From assembly GCA_040414675.1 (NCBI GenBank), contig JBEDUN010000016.1, forward strand, positions 1-64,000: 64,000 bases of DNA, in the 5' to 3' direction. This document shows positions 26,675 to 35,738 of the stretch, one piece after another. The notes beneath the pieces were generated by a model. It had not been told where the DNA came from, did no database searches, and saw only the letters and a list, made by a program, of their open reading frames with translations. The stretch comes from JARBAU01 sp040414675 (GTDB lineage: Archaea; Thermoproteota; Nitrososphaeria; Nitrososphaerales; Nitrososphaeraceae). The position numbers and the translations under genes were made by a program. Positions within the stretch are counted from its first letter, which is position 1; each line of letters begins with the position of its first letter.

Positions 26675-26968
26675 ATGTGTGCACATCATGAAGAAAGTGA
26701 GAGCCACGGCTACAAAAACATGACGGTTATATCAATATCAATCCTGGTCATGGGACTTTCTCTTGCAATAGTAATCTTGCTCTGGGTCTGGATTGGCCAC
26801 ATTGGACCATCATATTCTGCAGATACCTTGTTAGTACAACAAAAGACTCTAAGAGAACAATATCATCTTCCTTATCAACCCGTCGTCACTGACCCAAAGT
26901 TGCTATTGACGCCGCCATCGCTTAGAGCATTGGCAAATAATCAATCAAACACCAATAATACGAAGTAG
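26675..26968 (+). CDS. single-span membrane protein, 97 aa
   Basis: A His/Glu-rich N-terminus (CAHHEESESHGYKN) precedes one strong membrane helix (residues about 17-42, ISILVMGLSLAIVILLWVWI), then a hydrophilic Pro/Asn-rich tail likely outside. The N-terminal Cys/His cluster could bind metal, which is speculative. The A/T-rich TTTTTAATAT about 25 nt upstream is a likely TATA box. Confidence 0.6.
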   Translation: MCAHHEESESHGYKNMTVISISILVMGLSLAIVILLWVWIGHIGPSYSADTLLVQQKTLREQYHLPYQPVVTDPKLLLTPPSLRALANNQSNTNNTK

Positions 26969-27022
26969 AAATTTCTAGAGCATCTGGTTTGTAAACATAT
27001 AGAAGCAGGTCGCTTTATATCG

Positions 27023-27421
27023 TTAAAGGCTTTTAATTTTCTCTACTATTCGTACATAAGTCTCGATTAAACCAACAATCCTGATCTCAGCCAGTAGATC
27101 AGGTTGATTATTTATTTGCGTCGTTAGGTGTGCGATCCTGCCGATAAGCATTTTTTCGACAGTTGATAGATCCTTACCTGCCTCAGAATAATCATTCTCG
27201 CCTTGTTGAGAACTAGAAAGTTCAGACCTAGTACTTGACTCTCTCTTCACCGAACGACCCTTTCCACAATTGACACATATTGTATCGTCCTTAAACCTTA
27301 TCTGAACGCCAGAGCATTCTGGACAAGACTCACTAATTAAACAGCCCCCTTTGAGAAGTAAAGAGGCAGCATCCTGGAAATCCGAATTGTTAGGTGATTC
27401 CTTCTTCGATGGATCAGACAT
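27023..27421 (-). CDS. Sjogren-autoantigen-like (SSSCA1/p27) zinc-ribbon protein
   Basis: A 132-residue protein with the family's N-terminal block AASLLLKGGCLISESCPECS, then CVNCGKGR, giving a C-x2-C...C-x2-C ribbon. A Ser-rich linker and a C-terminal helical region (LIGRIAHLTTQINNQPDLL) follow. The archaeal UPF0148/SSSCA1 family is widespread and its function is not established. Confidence 0.8.
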   Translation of the reverse strand: MSDPSKKESPNNSDFQDAASLLLKGGCLISESCPECSGVQIRFKDDTICVNCGKGRSVKRESSTRSELSSSQQGENDYSEAGKDLSTVEKMLIGRIAHLTTQINNQPDLLAEIRIVGLIETYVRIVEKIKSL

Positions 27422-27689
27422 ATATAAAACCTAAGTGTCATTACCATTCTATAATTCTATTTTCTAAGCTCGAATTATGGAAATCGAACAAATAAATTGC
27501 GAGACAATAATGACTCGACAAGGATAATCAATCTGGTTGCTCTCTATGCATCATCGTCTAGAGAAGCACTAATAAATGACGGAATACTGTAAAATGGGAT
27601 TCACCTTTGTGAACTCATTTGAAGATGGTTGGGTCAATTGCTCAACAAGTCACGCCTTATCAAAACAACTTTGCAAGAATAGCGAGAAT

Positions 27690-28091
27690 CTACTTACTGC
27701 TATCCGTAAAAAACTGTCTTCGTTGTTGAACAATCGGAAGCACCTTCTCGGTCAGAATTTCATCAAAGTTCTTTATTTTATTATCTAGCGTAAGCAATAA
27801 GAAATAGTCGTCATTAATATGTATAGTGGCTCTACAAAGTTTCTCGTATTTTGCAAACGCATATGTCAATTGGCCTATTTTTGACTGAAATTTGACTCTG
27901 GTCTTGTATCTAGTGACTGTCAACGAGGCGTACTCTTCATTTTCTTCTTCCGACATCAATGGTTGAAGGCCTTCTCTATGCTCAGCATTAATAAGCACAC
28001 CAAACTTGTTGGCTATCCCAATCCAACGTATAGAGCTATCGATTGATAAAACTTCCTTCGTGAATGAGTACAAGAATTCATAATTAATCAC
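27690..28091 (-). CDS. conserved hypothetical protein, 133 aa, roadblock-like fold suspected
   Basis: The pattern of strands and helices (IRWIGIANKFGVLINAEHRE ... ATIHINDDYFLLLTLD) resembles small signalling domains of the roadblock/longin type often expanded in Thaumarchaeota. There is no catalytic motif, signal peptide or membrane span. Assignment rests on appearance, so only 'hypothetical' is firm. Confidence 0.65.
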   Translation of the reverse strand: MINYEFLYSFTKEVLSIDSSIRWIGIANKFGVLINAEHREGLQPLMSEEENEEYASLTVTRYKTRVKFQSKIGQLTYAFAKYEKLCRATIHINDDYFLLLTLDNKIKNFDEILTEKVLPIVQQRRQFFTDSSK

Positions 28092-28293
28092 AGGTTACAA
28101 GGAAGCAAAGAGGCTTAAAAACCTGCTTTAGAGTCGATTATCTAGTTAAGATACTATGCAAAATAAATAAAGATTATTGGTTCCTAATTTACTATAGTTG
28201 TTTCTTTTAATTAGTCTCTTGTTGATTCAAAAAAATGTGAAAATTTTACCTAAATATCAGGTTTTCAGATCTGCTTAGGTTCTTCCGACGCTA

Positions 28294-28716
28294 TTAAGAT
28301 ACTACGACCTTCCCTACCATTGTAGGATGTAGCTGACAGAAATACGGAAAGTCTCCTGCTTTTGCAAAGGTGTGGGTAAATGTTTTTCCTTTTGCAGTTA
28401 GTGCATTAGGTCCAGATAATCCAGAATCAAATTCCTTTCCTTTTGCAGAATCGTTTGGTCCAGAGCCAGACGTTACAGTATGAAACTGTGTGTCATCGTT
28501 GGTCCACTTTATTGAATCACCAGACTTGACGTTCATTGGGTTTGGCGAGAAAGCCTTGTCAGCAAGAGTTGATGCTCCACTTACGATTTTTACTTCCTTT
28601 TCCCCAGCTGCTAAGGCACGAGGCATACCTAAATTGTGGGTTCCAGAAACTGTCACACTTAGTCCTATGAGTCCTGCAACTATTGTGACAATAGTTAATG
28701 CTCTCTTTATATTCAT
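28294..28716 (-). CDS. exported plastocyanin-like cupredoxin
   Basis: A 140-residue blue-copper protein. A signal segment (residues about 5-37, ending ALAAGEKE) is followed by the cupredoxin fold. The type 1 copper ligands are His in DTQFHTVTSG and the C-terminal cluster YFCQLHPTMVG (Cys, His, Met). It probably carries electrons at the outer membrane face, as many such proteins do in ammonia-oxidising archaea. A clear TATA region (28734-28749) lies about 28 nt ahead of the ATG. Confidence 0.9.
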   Translation of the reverse strand: MNIKRALTIVTIVAGLIGLSVTVSGTHNLGMPRALAAGEKEVKIVSGASTLADKAFSPNPMNVKSGDSIKWTNDDTQFHTVTSGSGPNDSAKGKEFDSGLSGPNALTAKGKTFTHTFAKAGDFPYFCQLHPTMVGKVVVS

Positions 28717-28733
28717 GTTGGAGTGCTTTAGCG

Positions 28734-28749
28734 ATTATATTTTATAAGT
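28734..28749 (-). promoter_or_regulatory. TATA box of the cupredoxin gene
   Basis: On the minus strand ACTTATAAAATATAAT, centred about 26 nt upstream of the ATG at 28716, consistent with a leaderless or very short-leader transcript. Confidence 0.6.
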
Positions 28750-28956
28750 AGTTTGCGTTCAAAGAGGGCTAGATTCTAGAATTTGATCTAAAAGCATATC
28801 TGGATATTAATACGTGGAGCGGTTTTGAATAAATTTAGCTGAAACAAGCACTTCACTTTCTAAGAAAGTCAAGGTTTAACAACTTGCTAAGAACTACTAT
28901 TGAGGATATTTCTTTCTTCTGTTAGAATCTCTTTAATTTCATAATTTCTAACAAAT

Positions 28957-30489
28957 TCACGCAGAGACTTTTTTCATAAGCCGAGTTATGCACTTTATTG
29001 ACTTGTTCAAAAAATCTATCCTGGCAAACTCATTAGGAGAATGTATTCTCGCATAAATATAAGTACAGCCAAATGATATGCAAGGCGATTTCAAGCTCTC
29101 ATAAAATGAATACATTGGTCCAGTACCAGCAGATGAGACACTTATAATCGCATCACCATATACGTCTAAGACGGATTCATGAACCCGTTTAACGAAACAA
29201 TGGCTAGGATCTGTCCTTGCCGCTCGTACGCCATGGATACTCCTGGTAGAAATAATTCCTTTGAAGCCGTTTTGATCCAAATGTTGAGTAAGTCTAGCGA
29301 ACTGGATCTCTGGATCCATATCAGGAATCAATCTGAAATCGATTTTGGCCATTGCTTCTCTGGGTACAATATTGCTTGGGATACCATCTGAATATCCTGC
29401 AATTAGTCCTGCCAAATTACAAGTTGCCTGACCCACCAGAGCTTTACTGGCTTCGTCTCCACTAACCTCATTTAAAAGCGTCTTGATACCATACTGTCTC
29501 TTAAATTCCTTCTCGTCAAATGATTCTTGAGAGATCAAAAGTTTCTCGTGCGTCGTAAACTCCCTTACTTCTTTATACCAATCCTTTATCAGTATTTGAC
29601 CTCTTTCATCTCTTATGGTATTAAGTGCTCTAATTAATAGCCAGGCGGGATTATCAAGAATAGCAGCCAGACCAGAGTGTGCATCTCGTGCCAATGTAGT
29701 ACATTTCATCTCTACATAGAGCAACCCCTTCATTCCTAGACTTAAAATGGGTATACCGTGGTCATTTATGTAACCAAATTCCCAAATAACATAGTCACAG
29801 TCTAGCTTCGCTCGGAAAGAAGATAAATATTGATCAATATGCGGACTTCCGATCTCCTCTTCACCTTCGACTATAAATTTGATATTACAAGGCAAATCAC
29901 CATATTTTTTCAAGTAAAACTCCACTGCTTTAATTCTGGTTATTAGCTCCCCTTTATCGTCTGATGAACCTCTACCGAATATGATGTTGCCATCAACTTT
30001 ACCACTAAAGGGATCTGCATTATCCCACAAATTCACAGGTTCCTCAGGTTGTACATCGTAATGATTATAGAACAAGATTGTTTTACCGCTAGGATTTGAT
30101 TTAGATCTTACTTCGCCAAACACGATTGGAGGCACGATGTCACTAGCTGTGGCCGGTTCTGACCGATTAAAATGATTCTCACTATATTGTGAATGTGCCT
30201 TGATATTATTTGTTGCATATGTCCTATTTTCAAGCCTAGATTGCATACTTGAACATGTTGAGTCGTTTAGATGTAACACTTCTGCAGTTATTCCGGCCTT
30301 ACGCATAATACTACATACAAGACTAGCACACTCTTCTAGGCCCTCATATCGGGCCGATACGCTTGGTTGCCTTATGAGAACCTGTAAGTTAGTAATAACA
30401 TCATTCATATTCGAGTCAATAAACGAGTCAAGCTCCATAACGAATCGATCTGTGGCAGGATACAATAGATCGATTTTGAACATCTTCAA
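28957..30489 (-). CDS. M20 family metallopeptidase
   Basis: A 510-residue cytoplasmic zinc-dependent di- or exopeptidase. Metal ligands are visible in FYNHYDVQPEE (His, then Asp two on), RGSSDDKGEL, VEGEEEIGSPHI and the C-terminal FGCTYIYARIHSPNE region. AHSGLAAILDNPAWLLI marks the lid/dimerisation domain. An Asn/Ser-rich insertion of about 35 residues (around residues 80-115) is not typical. No signal peptide. The substrate cannot be predicted. Confidence 0.9.
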   Translation of the reverse strand: MKMFKIDLLYPATDRFVMELDSFIDSNMNDVITNLQVLIRQPSVSARYEGLEECASLVCSIMRKAGITAEVLHLNDSTCSSMQSRLENRTYATNNIKAHSQYSENHFNRSEPATASDIVPPIVFGEVRSKSNPSGKTILFYNHYDVQPEEPVNLWDNADPFSGKVDGNIIFGRGSSDDKGELITRIKAVEFYLKKYGDLPCNIKFIVEGEEEIGSPHIDQYLSSFRAKLDCDYVIWEFGYINDHGIPILSLGMKGLLYVEMKCTTLARDAHSGLAAILDNPAWLLIRALNTIRDERGQILIKDWYKEVREFTTHEKLLISQESFDEKEFKRQYGIKTLLNEVSGDEASKALVGQATCNLAGLIAGYSDGIPSNIVPREAMAKIDFRLIPDMDPEIQFARLTQHLDQNGFKGIISTRSIHGVRAARTDPSHCFVKRVHESVLDVYGDAIISVSSAGTGPMYSFYESLKSPCISFGCTYIYARIHSPNEFARIDFLNKSIKCITRLMKKVSA

Positions 30490-30519
30490 TTTTAACTGTT
30501 TAGTTCTCTATTCAGCATC

Positions 30520-30527
30520 TGCATAAC
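30520..30527 (+). repeat. 8-bp target-site duplication, left copy
   Basis: TGCATAAC directly abuts the left inverted repeat of the IS-derived element; the identical 8-mer abuts the right end at 31117-31124. Confidence 0.8.
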
Positions 30528-31116
30528 GGCCCCGTTAAGTTAAGCCGACAAAGCTTTAGCTGTGGACGTCTCTTCTATTGTATATGTTAATCTTCCAACA
30601 ACTGAAGAGAACATCCACAGGACTAATCATGTATACATTGTACTTGTACTTTCTAGGACTGAGTTTCAGAAGTACTGCAAAAGCATTAGATCAATTTATG
30701 GAAAAGAGATGTGATGTTGCAGATTGGTTCAGAGTATGCATGGTTATGGGTAGCTATAGGAATATGCTAGTTGCTGAGTCATTTCTGAGATCATTGATCA
30801 AAGTCCATGGTAAGCATACCGCATATTCAGATGGTGGAACATGGGATCCTGAAGCATGTTCTTATCTTGGTCTAAAACATCTACTTCATTCGCCATTAGA
30901 AAAAAGTATTATAGAAATAACAATTGAATATTTCAAAGATAGAACTGAAATTTTTGATGATTACTGTCCATGCAAACACAAAATTAAATACGAATTGTCA
31001 CACGTACACAACTGGCTCAGTTTGTTTGTGTTCATGCATAATGCAAACATTCTACATATCAAATTTATGAGTCCAATACGAATTATGAGTGGTGAATAAG
31101 CTTAACTTAACAGGCC
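30528..31116 (+). mobile_element. 589-bp IS6-like element, internal deletion derivative
   Basis: Left end GGCCCCGTTAAGTTAAGC (30528-30545) and the reverse complement of the right end, GGCCTGTTAAGTTAAGC (31100-31116), form terminal inverted repeats of about 17 bp. Both ends are flanked by the same 8 bp, TGCATAAC. An 8-bp duplication is characteristic of the IS6 family. The enclosed transposase has lost its middle, so the element can move only if a complete copy elsewhere supplies transposase. The perfect flanks imply a fairly recent insertion. It sits in the promoter region between the M20 peptidase and hsp20. Confidence 0.8.
30578..31099 (+). pseudogene. internally deleted IS6-like DDE transposase
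   Basis: The 173-codon frame starts with the helix-turn-helix region (YFLGLSFRSTAKALDQFMEK), jumps at about residue 53, then continues RNMLVAESFL, HTAYSDGGTW (second catalytic Asp), LLHSPLEKSIIEITIEYFKD (catalytic Glu region) and HVHNWLSLFVFMHN. The segment that should carry the first catalytic Asp (DET... in related proteins), roughly 60 residues, is missing, and the frame is kept across the join. It cannot be catalytically active. A far more decayed relative is at 4436-4815. Confidence 0.8.
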
Positions 31117-31124
31117 TGCATAAC
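31117..31124 (+). repeat. 8-bp target-site duplication, right copy
   Basis: TGCATAAC, identical to 30520-30527. Confidence 0.8.
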
Positions 31125-31136
31125 ATTCAGAAAGGA

Positions 31137-31143
31137 TTTATAT
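31137..31143 (+). promoter_or_regulatory. TATA box of hsp20
   Basis: TTTATAT centred 26 nt before the ATG at 31166. It lies only 13 nt beyond the IS-derived element's right target duplication, so the insertion left the core promoter intact but replaced whatever lay upstream. Confidence 0.6.
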
Positions 31144-31165
31144 CCTGAAGGTGGTCTTGATCTAT

Positions 31166-31552
31166 ATGGGCATTGCTCAATATATGGCCAAGGAAATGAT
31201 GAAGGAAATTGGGAATAGATCTAGGGAATTTTATGAGTTTGTTCTACCAGCTATTGATATGTACGAAGACGGTAACGAGTTAGTGGTATTGATTGACTTG
31301 CCAGGCTTCTCAAAAAGTGACATTAAATTGAGAATCGTAAAAAATGTGCTTTCGATTAGTGCAAAACGAGAAATAGAGGACCCATTAGGAACAATCTATT
31401 GCAAGCATAGACCAGCCCAAATAAGCAAGAAAGTCGCGTTGCCCATTTCCTTAGAGGATAGCGACGAAGCTACCGGTATGGCAAAATACACTGATGGAGT
31501 TGTCAGTTTAAGAATACCTATGCCAAGGTCGAGTGTCATTCCTGTAAGCTGA
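31166..31552 (+). CDS. hsp20: Hsp20/alpha-crystallin small heat-shock protein
   Basis: A 128-residue holdase chaperone. The alpha-crystallin domain runs from about PAIDMYEDGNELVVLIDLPG through DIKLRIVKNVLSISAKRE to TDGVVSLRIPMPRS, where the family has its A-x-x-x-[NG]-G-V-L motif. The C-terminal SVIPVS contains the I-x-[IV]-like anchor. I chose the ATG at 31166 because the TATA box fits it; a GTG at 31151 is in frame but lies too close to the TATA box. Confidence 0.9.
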   Translation: MGIAQYMAKEMMKEIGNRSREFYEFVLPAIDMYEDGNELVVLIDLPGFSKSDIKLRIVKNVLSISAKREIEDPLGTIYCKHRPAQISKKVALPISLEDSDEATGMAKYTDGVVSLRIPMPRSSVIPVS

Positions 31553-33190
31553 TCAAAATTTTCTCTTAAATCGTCTAATAATTGAGATGCCATATAGAAC
31601 TAATGATGCACCGATACCGCAATAGCCTACAATCGGATTGTTTGACAAAATAATTGCAGATCCTAAGAAAAGTGCAGAACCAAAAATAGCAGATCCTAAT
31701 ATATCATAATTCCTTTCTGACGGCGCCCTTTCAGGTACTTGACGTTGTTCGAGATATGACTTCACCATAGGTGCCATGGTAGAATAGGTTTCAAAACCTT
31801 TCGAAACTCTCTTCACATAGTCCTTTACCTCTTCGAAATATGCCTCTTTAAGCAATCCCTCTTCTTCAAATAGATTTGCAAGGACTTTGACAAAGTAAAA
31901 CCTAATCTTGTGATGTTGATAAATGCCTTCTAAGATTGACCCCATCCGCATATATAAAGCCAAATTCTTGGGCAATCTGAAAGGAAATCTAGTTAAGGTT
32001 TTGTTAGATAATTCCATTAGGGCGTTTACCTGCATTTTATCGACTTGTTTTCCATGAATAGACCTTATGCTCAGTTCAAGGGCCTTCTCAACAATATAAC
32101 GATTAACATTAAGTTCGAGAGTATCAAGCTCGATTAGTACATTAACAGCTCTCGAAGGATCTTTTTCGATCAAACTAAGATACAATCGTATCAATTTAAT
32201 GCGGGTTTCACTATCTAATCGACCGACCATTCCGAAGTCATATAGAATTAGCTCTCCATTCTTGCCAACTGAGATATTACCAGGATGGGGATCTGCATGA
32301 AATATACTATGGCGAAGTAACATTTTGAAAAAAACATGGTGGACTCTAACGATTAGCTTTTCCCTATCAATGCCTATTGCATCTAGTGATTCTACATCAG
32401 TAATCTTTATTCCGGGTATGAATTCCATAGTAATTACATGTTTTGAACTCAATTCTGGTACCACGTTTGGTATTATAACCAATTTGTCACCTCGTAAGTT
32501 GTGCTTGATTGTAGTCAAATTTTGTGCCTCTACCCGGTAATCCATTTCCTCATATATTGTTTCGATAAATTGTGCTAGCATAGCATCGAATGAAAATTTC
32601 AAATTAGGATCGACGAACCGACTAGCAAATGGTAGGATTCTTTTCAATATGTAAATGTCCTTTCCCACCGTTTCTTCTATCCCAGGTCTGGTAACTTTTA
32701 CGATAACTTGTTTGCCCTTATATTTTGCCAAGTGCACCTGTCCTAAACTTGCTCCAGACAAGGCAGTGGTATTGAACTGTTCATATTTGGCATCAATATT
32801 GCCAAGTTCTGCTTCTAGAATTGGTCGAACTTTTGAAAAGTCAACTGGTGGAACATCGTCTTGCAATTTTGATAGAATCTCCAAATATGGCTGAGGTAGA
32901 ATATCTGCTCTAGTAGAAAGCCATTGACCCAATTTAATATATGATGGACCTAGATCGATGAAAGTCTTGAGAGCTCGCTGTGCATGCTTAACGTATCTCT
33001 TTTCATCTATATTCTTGCCCTCAGTTTTTACCCAATCTCGTCTATCCCTTCTAAAATTTATAACAACTGGCAGGAGTCTTAAGACTATTGCAAATATACG
33101 TAATCTTGAAACTTTACGTTCTAAATTTACAGTAGATCCGATTGTTTCTTCGTTCTGAAACATGCGGTGGGTAGATTGACTTTCCTTCAT
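31553..33190 (-). CDS. ABC1/AarF/UbiB family kinase-like protein
   Basis: A 545-residue atypical protein kinase-like ATPase. Family motifs are the KxGQ motif in SYIKLGQWLSTRADILP, the Ala/Ser-rich nucleotide loop SGASLGQVHLAKY, the Lys in VIVKVTRPG, IFHADPHPGNI and YDFGMVGRL. Two hydrophobic helices close the C-terminus (SAIFGSALFLGSAIILSNN and VGYCGIGASLVLYGISII), anchoring it in the membrane. In bacteria UbiB serves quinone synthesis; in archaea the role is unknown. It converges with hsp20 with no gap. Confidence 0.92.
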   Translation of the reverse strand: MKESQSTHRMFQNEETIGSTVNLERKVSRLRIFAIVLRLLPVVINFRRDRRDWVKTEGKNIDEKRYVKHAQRALKTFIDLGPSYIKLGQWLSTRADILPQPYLEILSKLQDDVPPVDFSKVRPILEAELGNIDAKYEQFNTTALSGASLGQVHLAKYKGKQVIVKVTRPGIEETVGKDIYILKRILPFASRFVDPNLKFSFDAMLAQFIETIYEEMDYRVEAQNLTTIKHNLRGDKLVIIPNVVPELSSKHVITMEFIPGIKITDVESLDAIGIDREKLIVRVHHVFFKMLLRHSIFHADPHPGNISVGKNGELILYDFGMVGRLDSETRIKLIRLYLSLIEKDPSRAVNVLIELDTLELNVNRYIVEKALELSIRSIHGKQVDKMQVNALMELSNKTLTRFPFRLPKNLALYMRMGSILEGIYQHHKIRFYFVKVLANLFEEEGLLKEAYFEEVKDYVKRVSKGFETYSTMAPMVKSYLEQRQVPERAPSERNYDILGSAIFGSALFLGSAIILSNNPIVGYCGIGASLVLYGISIIRRFKRKF

Positions 33191-33270
33191 TATAACCAGT
33201 TTGCTTAAATCATTACGTGAATCCGGTCTTCAAGCGATGTCATTATGTATAGGATTTCCAGGTTGGCACT

Positions 33271-33570
33271 TCATCTCTGATGCACGTCCTGAGCTACATA
33301 TTTTGCATTCCTGAAGTAAGAAATTGCGATAGCTAAAGGTATCAGATATTCTGGAGCATCTACTAGCAAATGGCCAAGGGGATCTAATCTTGGATCTATC
33401 CTATCAGAATGGACAGAATAGTGATCTCGATATTCTCTTACATGCAAATTTTTATATCGATATTGTCTTATTGCACCCCTTCTTGCTCCCAGGCAAGTTT
33501 TTTCATACTCTATGAAGGGTCGTACATCCTTAGGTACCAGAATATTTCCGTCTTTATCTATGAAATCCAC
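33271..33570 (-). CDS. conserved hypothetical protein, 99 aa
   Basis: A basic protein rich in Arg, Tyr and Asp (GARRGAIRQYRYKN ... HVREYRDHYSVHSD) with one moderately hydrophobic stretch near the end (YLIPLAIAISYF). Not recognised. Coding character is good: coherent composition, and it is spaced 80 nt from the UbiB gene on the same strand. Confidence 0.6.
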   Translation of the reverse strand: MDFIDKDGNILVPKDVRPFIEYEKTCLGARRGAIRQYRYKNLHVREYRDHYSVHSDRIDPRLDPLGHLLVDAPEYLIPLAIAISYFRNAKYVAQDVHQR

Positions 33571-33831
33571 CGGTAAAAATGCTCACCACTGAATATAAAA
33601 TAACTGTTTTACAGGGATTTGTAGCTTTACATGAATTGTTGACTCTTCAAAAGCCGGAATTCCTTGTTTGAAGCCATAGCTTACTATCAAGGATAAGGAC
33701 CAAACCAGAGGTTCACGGTCGGAATTAAAAATTGGGATATGAAATGAGGGCTAGGTTCTAGCACTTAAATTGCAATGTCATTTAATTGCCTATACAAAGC
33801 CAAAAATATACATCGATTGCACTAGACCGTC

Positions 33832-34404
33832 ATGACCCTCATTGACAATAATAGAGAATTGTCTGAAAATATCAGTATCGTAGAATCAAAGCTGGCATAC
33901 AAGGGCGACATTTGCGTTAGAATAGATAAGATCCTCTTCGATCAAAAAATAGTCACTAAAGAAATAGTAGAACATTCAGAGTCAGTTGGCATAATTCCAA
34001 TTGCAAACAACGATGAAATAATTATGATATTACAATATCGTCACGCCGTAGGTAAATGCCTATTGGAGATACCAGCTGGAAAAATAGAAAAGGGTGAATC
34101 TCCCGAGACAGCTGCAATTAGAGAAATGTCTGAGGAGATTGGTTTTTCGGGAAGCATATTTCCTTTTTTTCAAATTTACTTGGCTCCAGGCTACGATACT
34201 GAATTAATGCATATTTTTATTGCGAGGGACCTACAGCATAAAAAGGCAGTTCCAGATGATGATGAACGAATCGTAGTAAAAAGACTGAAAATTTCTGATG
34301 CTTATGAAAAGGTGTTGAATGGTGATATTGTGGATTCAAAAACTATCGCATCAATTTTAGCGTACTGCGCCAAGTTTAATTCCTGCAAGCAACAAATGCT
34401 TTAA
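33832..34404 (+). CDS. Nudix hydrolase, ADP-ribose pyrophosphatase type
   Basis: A 190-residue hydrolase of nucleoside diphosphates linked to another moiety, most likely ADP-ribose. The Nudix box is complete: GKIEKGESPETAAIREMSEE followed by IGF. EIPAGKIE and the LAPGYDTELMHIFIARDL segment fit the ADPRase subgroup. The ATG start overlaps a promoter region with few alternatives. No neighbour suggests a specific pathway. Confidence 0.9.
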   Translation: MTLIDNNRELSENISIVESKLAYKGDICVRIDKILFDQKIVTKEIVEHSESVGIIPIANNDEIIMILQYRHAVGKCLLEIPAGKIEKGESPETAAIREMSEEIGFSGSIFPFFQIYLAPGYDTELMHIFIARDLQHKKAVPDDDERIVVKRLKISDAYEKVLNGDIVDSKTIASILAYCAKFNSCKQQML

Positions 34405-34573
34405 ATCCTGCTAGAAGAGAGAAGTTTAGCCTCGTTTGAGACAAACAAAGCTTTAACCAGTATAATTAATTACTACTAGGACAACTCTGGACTTTACAAT
34501 ATATTTGGCAATATATTCCTGGATGAGGACGATAGTTACGTAAGAGCAGATCTCTTTAATCTAGTTTTATGGC

Positions 34574-35302
34574 TCATTTAACATTATGCTTTTGCATATG
34601 CAGTTGCATTGTCGATTCAGAGTATGCTCTTAGTGCGTCAGCATTTTCAATAAACTCCTCTGTGTTTCCGTGAAAGAACATTTTACGATTAAGACAGGCC
34701 ACCTTGTTTGCCAATTTCAATACCGAGTCTAAATCGTGTGAGGCCCACACGATAGCAATCTTGCTATGAATGTTAAGGTCTTCAAGTAGACTGTGAAATC
34801 TATTCTGAGAGTCAATATCTATTCCAGTTGCTGGTTCGTCGAGTATTAATAATCCCGGGTTATTAACGAAGGCTTTTGCAATTAGAGTTCTTTGTTGCTG
34901 ACCTCCAGATAATTCACCAATTCGTCTTTTTCTTTTATCATATAAGTCGACTAACTTGAGTGCTGCATCCGTTTTTTCTTTTGATGGCGGTCGTGAACTT
35001 CCTAAAGAGACGATTTCCTCTACAGTGGCCGGAAAAGTATTATCAATTGCTCTCTTCTGCTGTATATAACCAACGTTTTTCAGCATTGACTTATTTTTTC
35101 TAATATCTTCACCGAATAGCTTGATGACTCCACTATAGTCATTTATCAACCCTAAAATACACGAAAATAATGTAGTTTTTCCAGCACCGTTGGGACCAAT
35201 TAATCCTAAAATATCTCCTTCGGCAACAGTGAAAGAAATTCCATCCAAAACACTAATAGTACCAATGTTATAGGACAAATCTTTAACCTCTATTGTATTC
35301 AC
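34574..35302 (-). CDS. ABC transporter ATP-binding protein, ZnuC/MntB-like
   Basis: A 242-residue ATPase with Walker A GPNGAGKTT, Q-loop YIQQKR, signature LSGGQQQR, Walker B LLILDEPATGID and H-loop WASHD. The closest resemblance is to metal (Zn/Mn) importer ATPases. No permease or binding protein is adjacent, so it is an orphan here and its partner must be elsewhere. Confidence 0.9.
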   Translation of the reverse strand: MNTIEVKDLSYNIGTISVLDGISFTVAEGDILGLIGPNGAGKTTLFSCILGLINDYSGVIKLFGEDIRKNKSMLKNVGYIQQKRAIDNTFPATVEEIVSLGSSRPPSKEKTDAALKLVDLYDKRKRRIGELSGGQQQRTLIAKAFVNNPGLLILDEPATGIDIDSQNRFHSLLEDLNIHSKIAIVWASHDLDSVLKLANKVACLNRKMFFHGNTEEFIENADALRAYSESTMQLHMQKHNVK

Positions 35303-35381
35303 TCAAATCCCTTCCTTTTACCTATGCCAATAATAAGCAAATATCAATAAATGAATATAACTCTAGTGTAATTGGCATTCA

Positions 35382-35609
35382 TCATGAGATCTTTGGCAGT
35401 ATATCATCTTTCTTAGATAAAGATATCCTGTAGATATCCCAAATGATATTATTCGTAAGGAGATCCTTATCTGGCACCGTGAGCGACTGAGCATGTAGAA
35501 GAGATTCACAGTATCCACCACACCATCTGCCTAATTGCATTATCTGCTTTACATCGTTAGATCTGGAGAATTGATACTCAAATACAGATTGAATTAGCAG
35601 TATAAACAT
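35382..35609 (-). CDS. hypothetical protein, 75 aa
   Basis: The composition looks protein-like (IMQLGRWCGGYCESLLHAQS, with a CxxxC-like WCGGYC). No signal, membrane span or family is recognised, and no clear TATA box was seen. Could be real or chance. Confidence 0.4.
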   Translation of the reverse strand: MFILLIQSVFEYQFSRSNDVKQIMQLGRWCGGYCESLLHAQSLTVPDKDLLTNNIIWDIYRISLSKKDDILPKIS

Positions 35610-35738
35610 TGATTTAGCATTCTACAATTCTATTTAACAGTTTTTAGCAATGATTTGACCACAGATAACAGGCTTTACGTTATAGAGGTAGCGGGTCCAG
35701 TGTTTAATATTTATACGACAATTTGATCTAAAAGTTAG

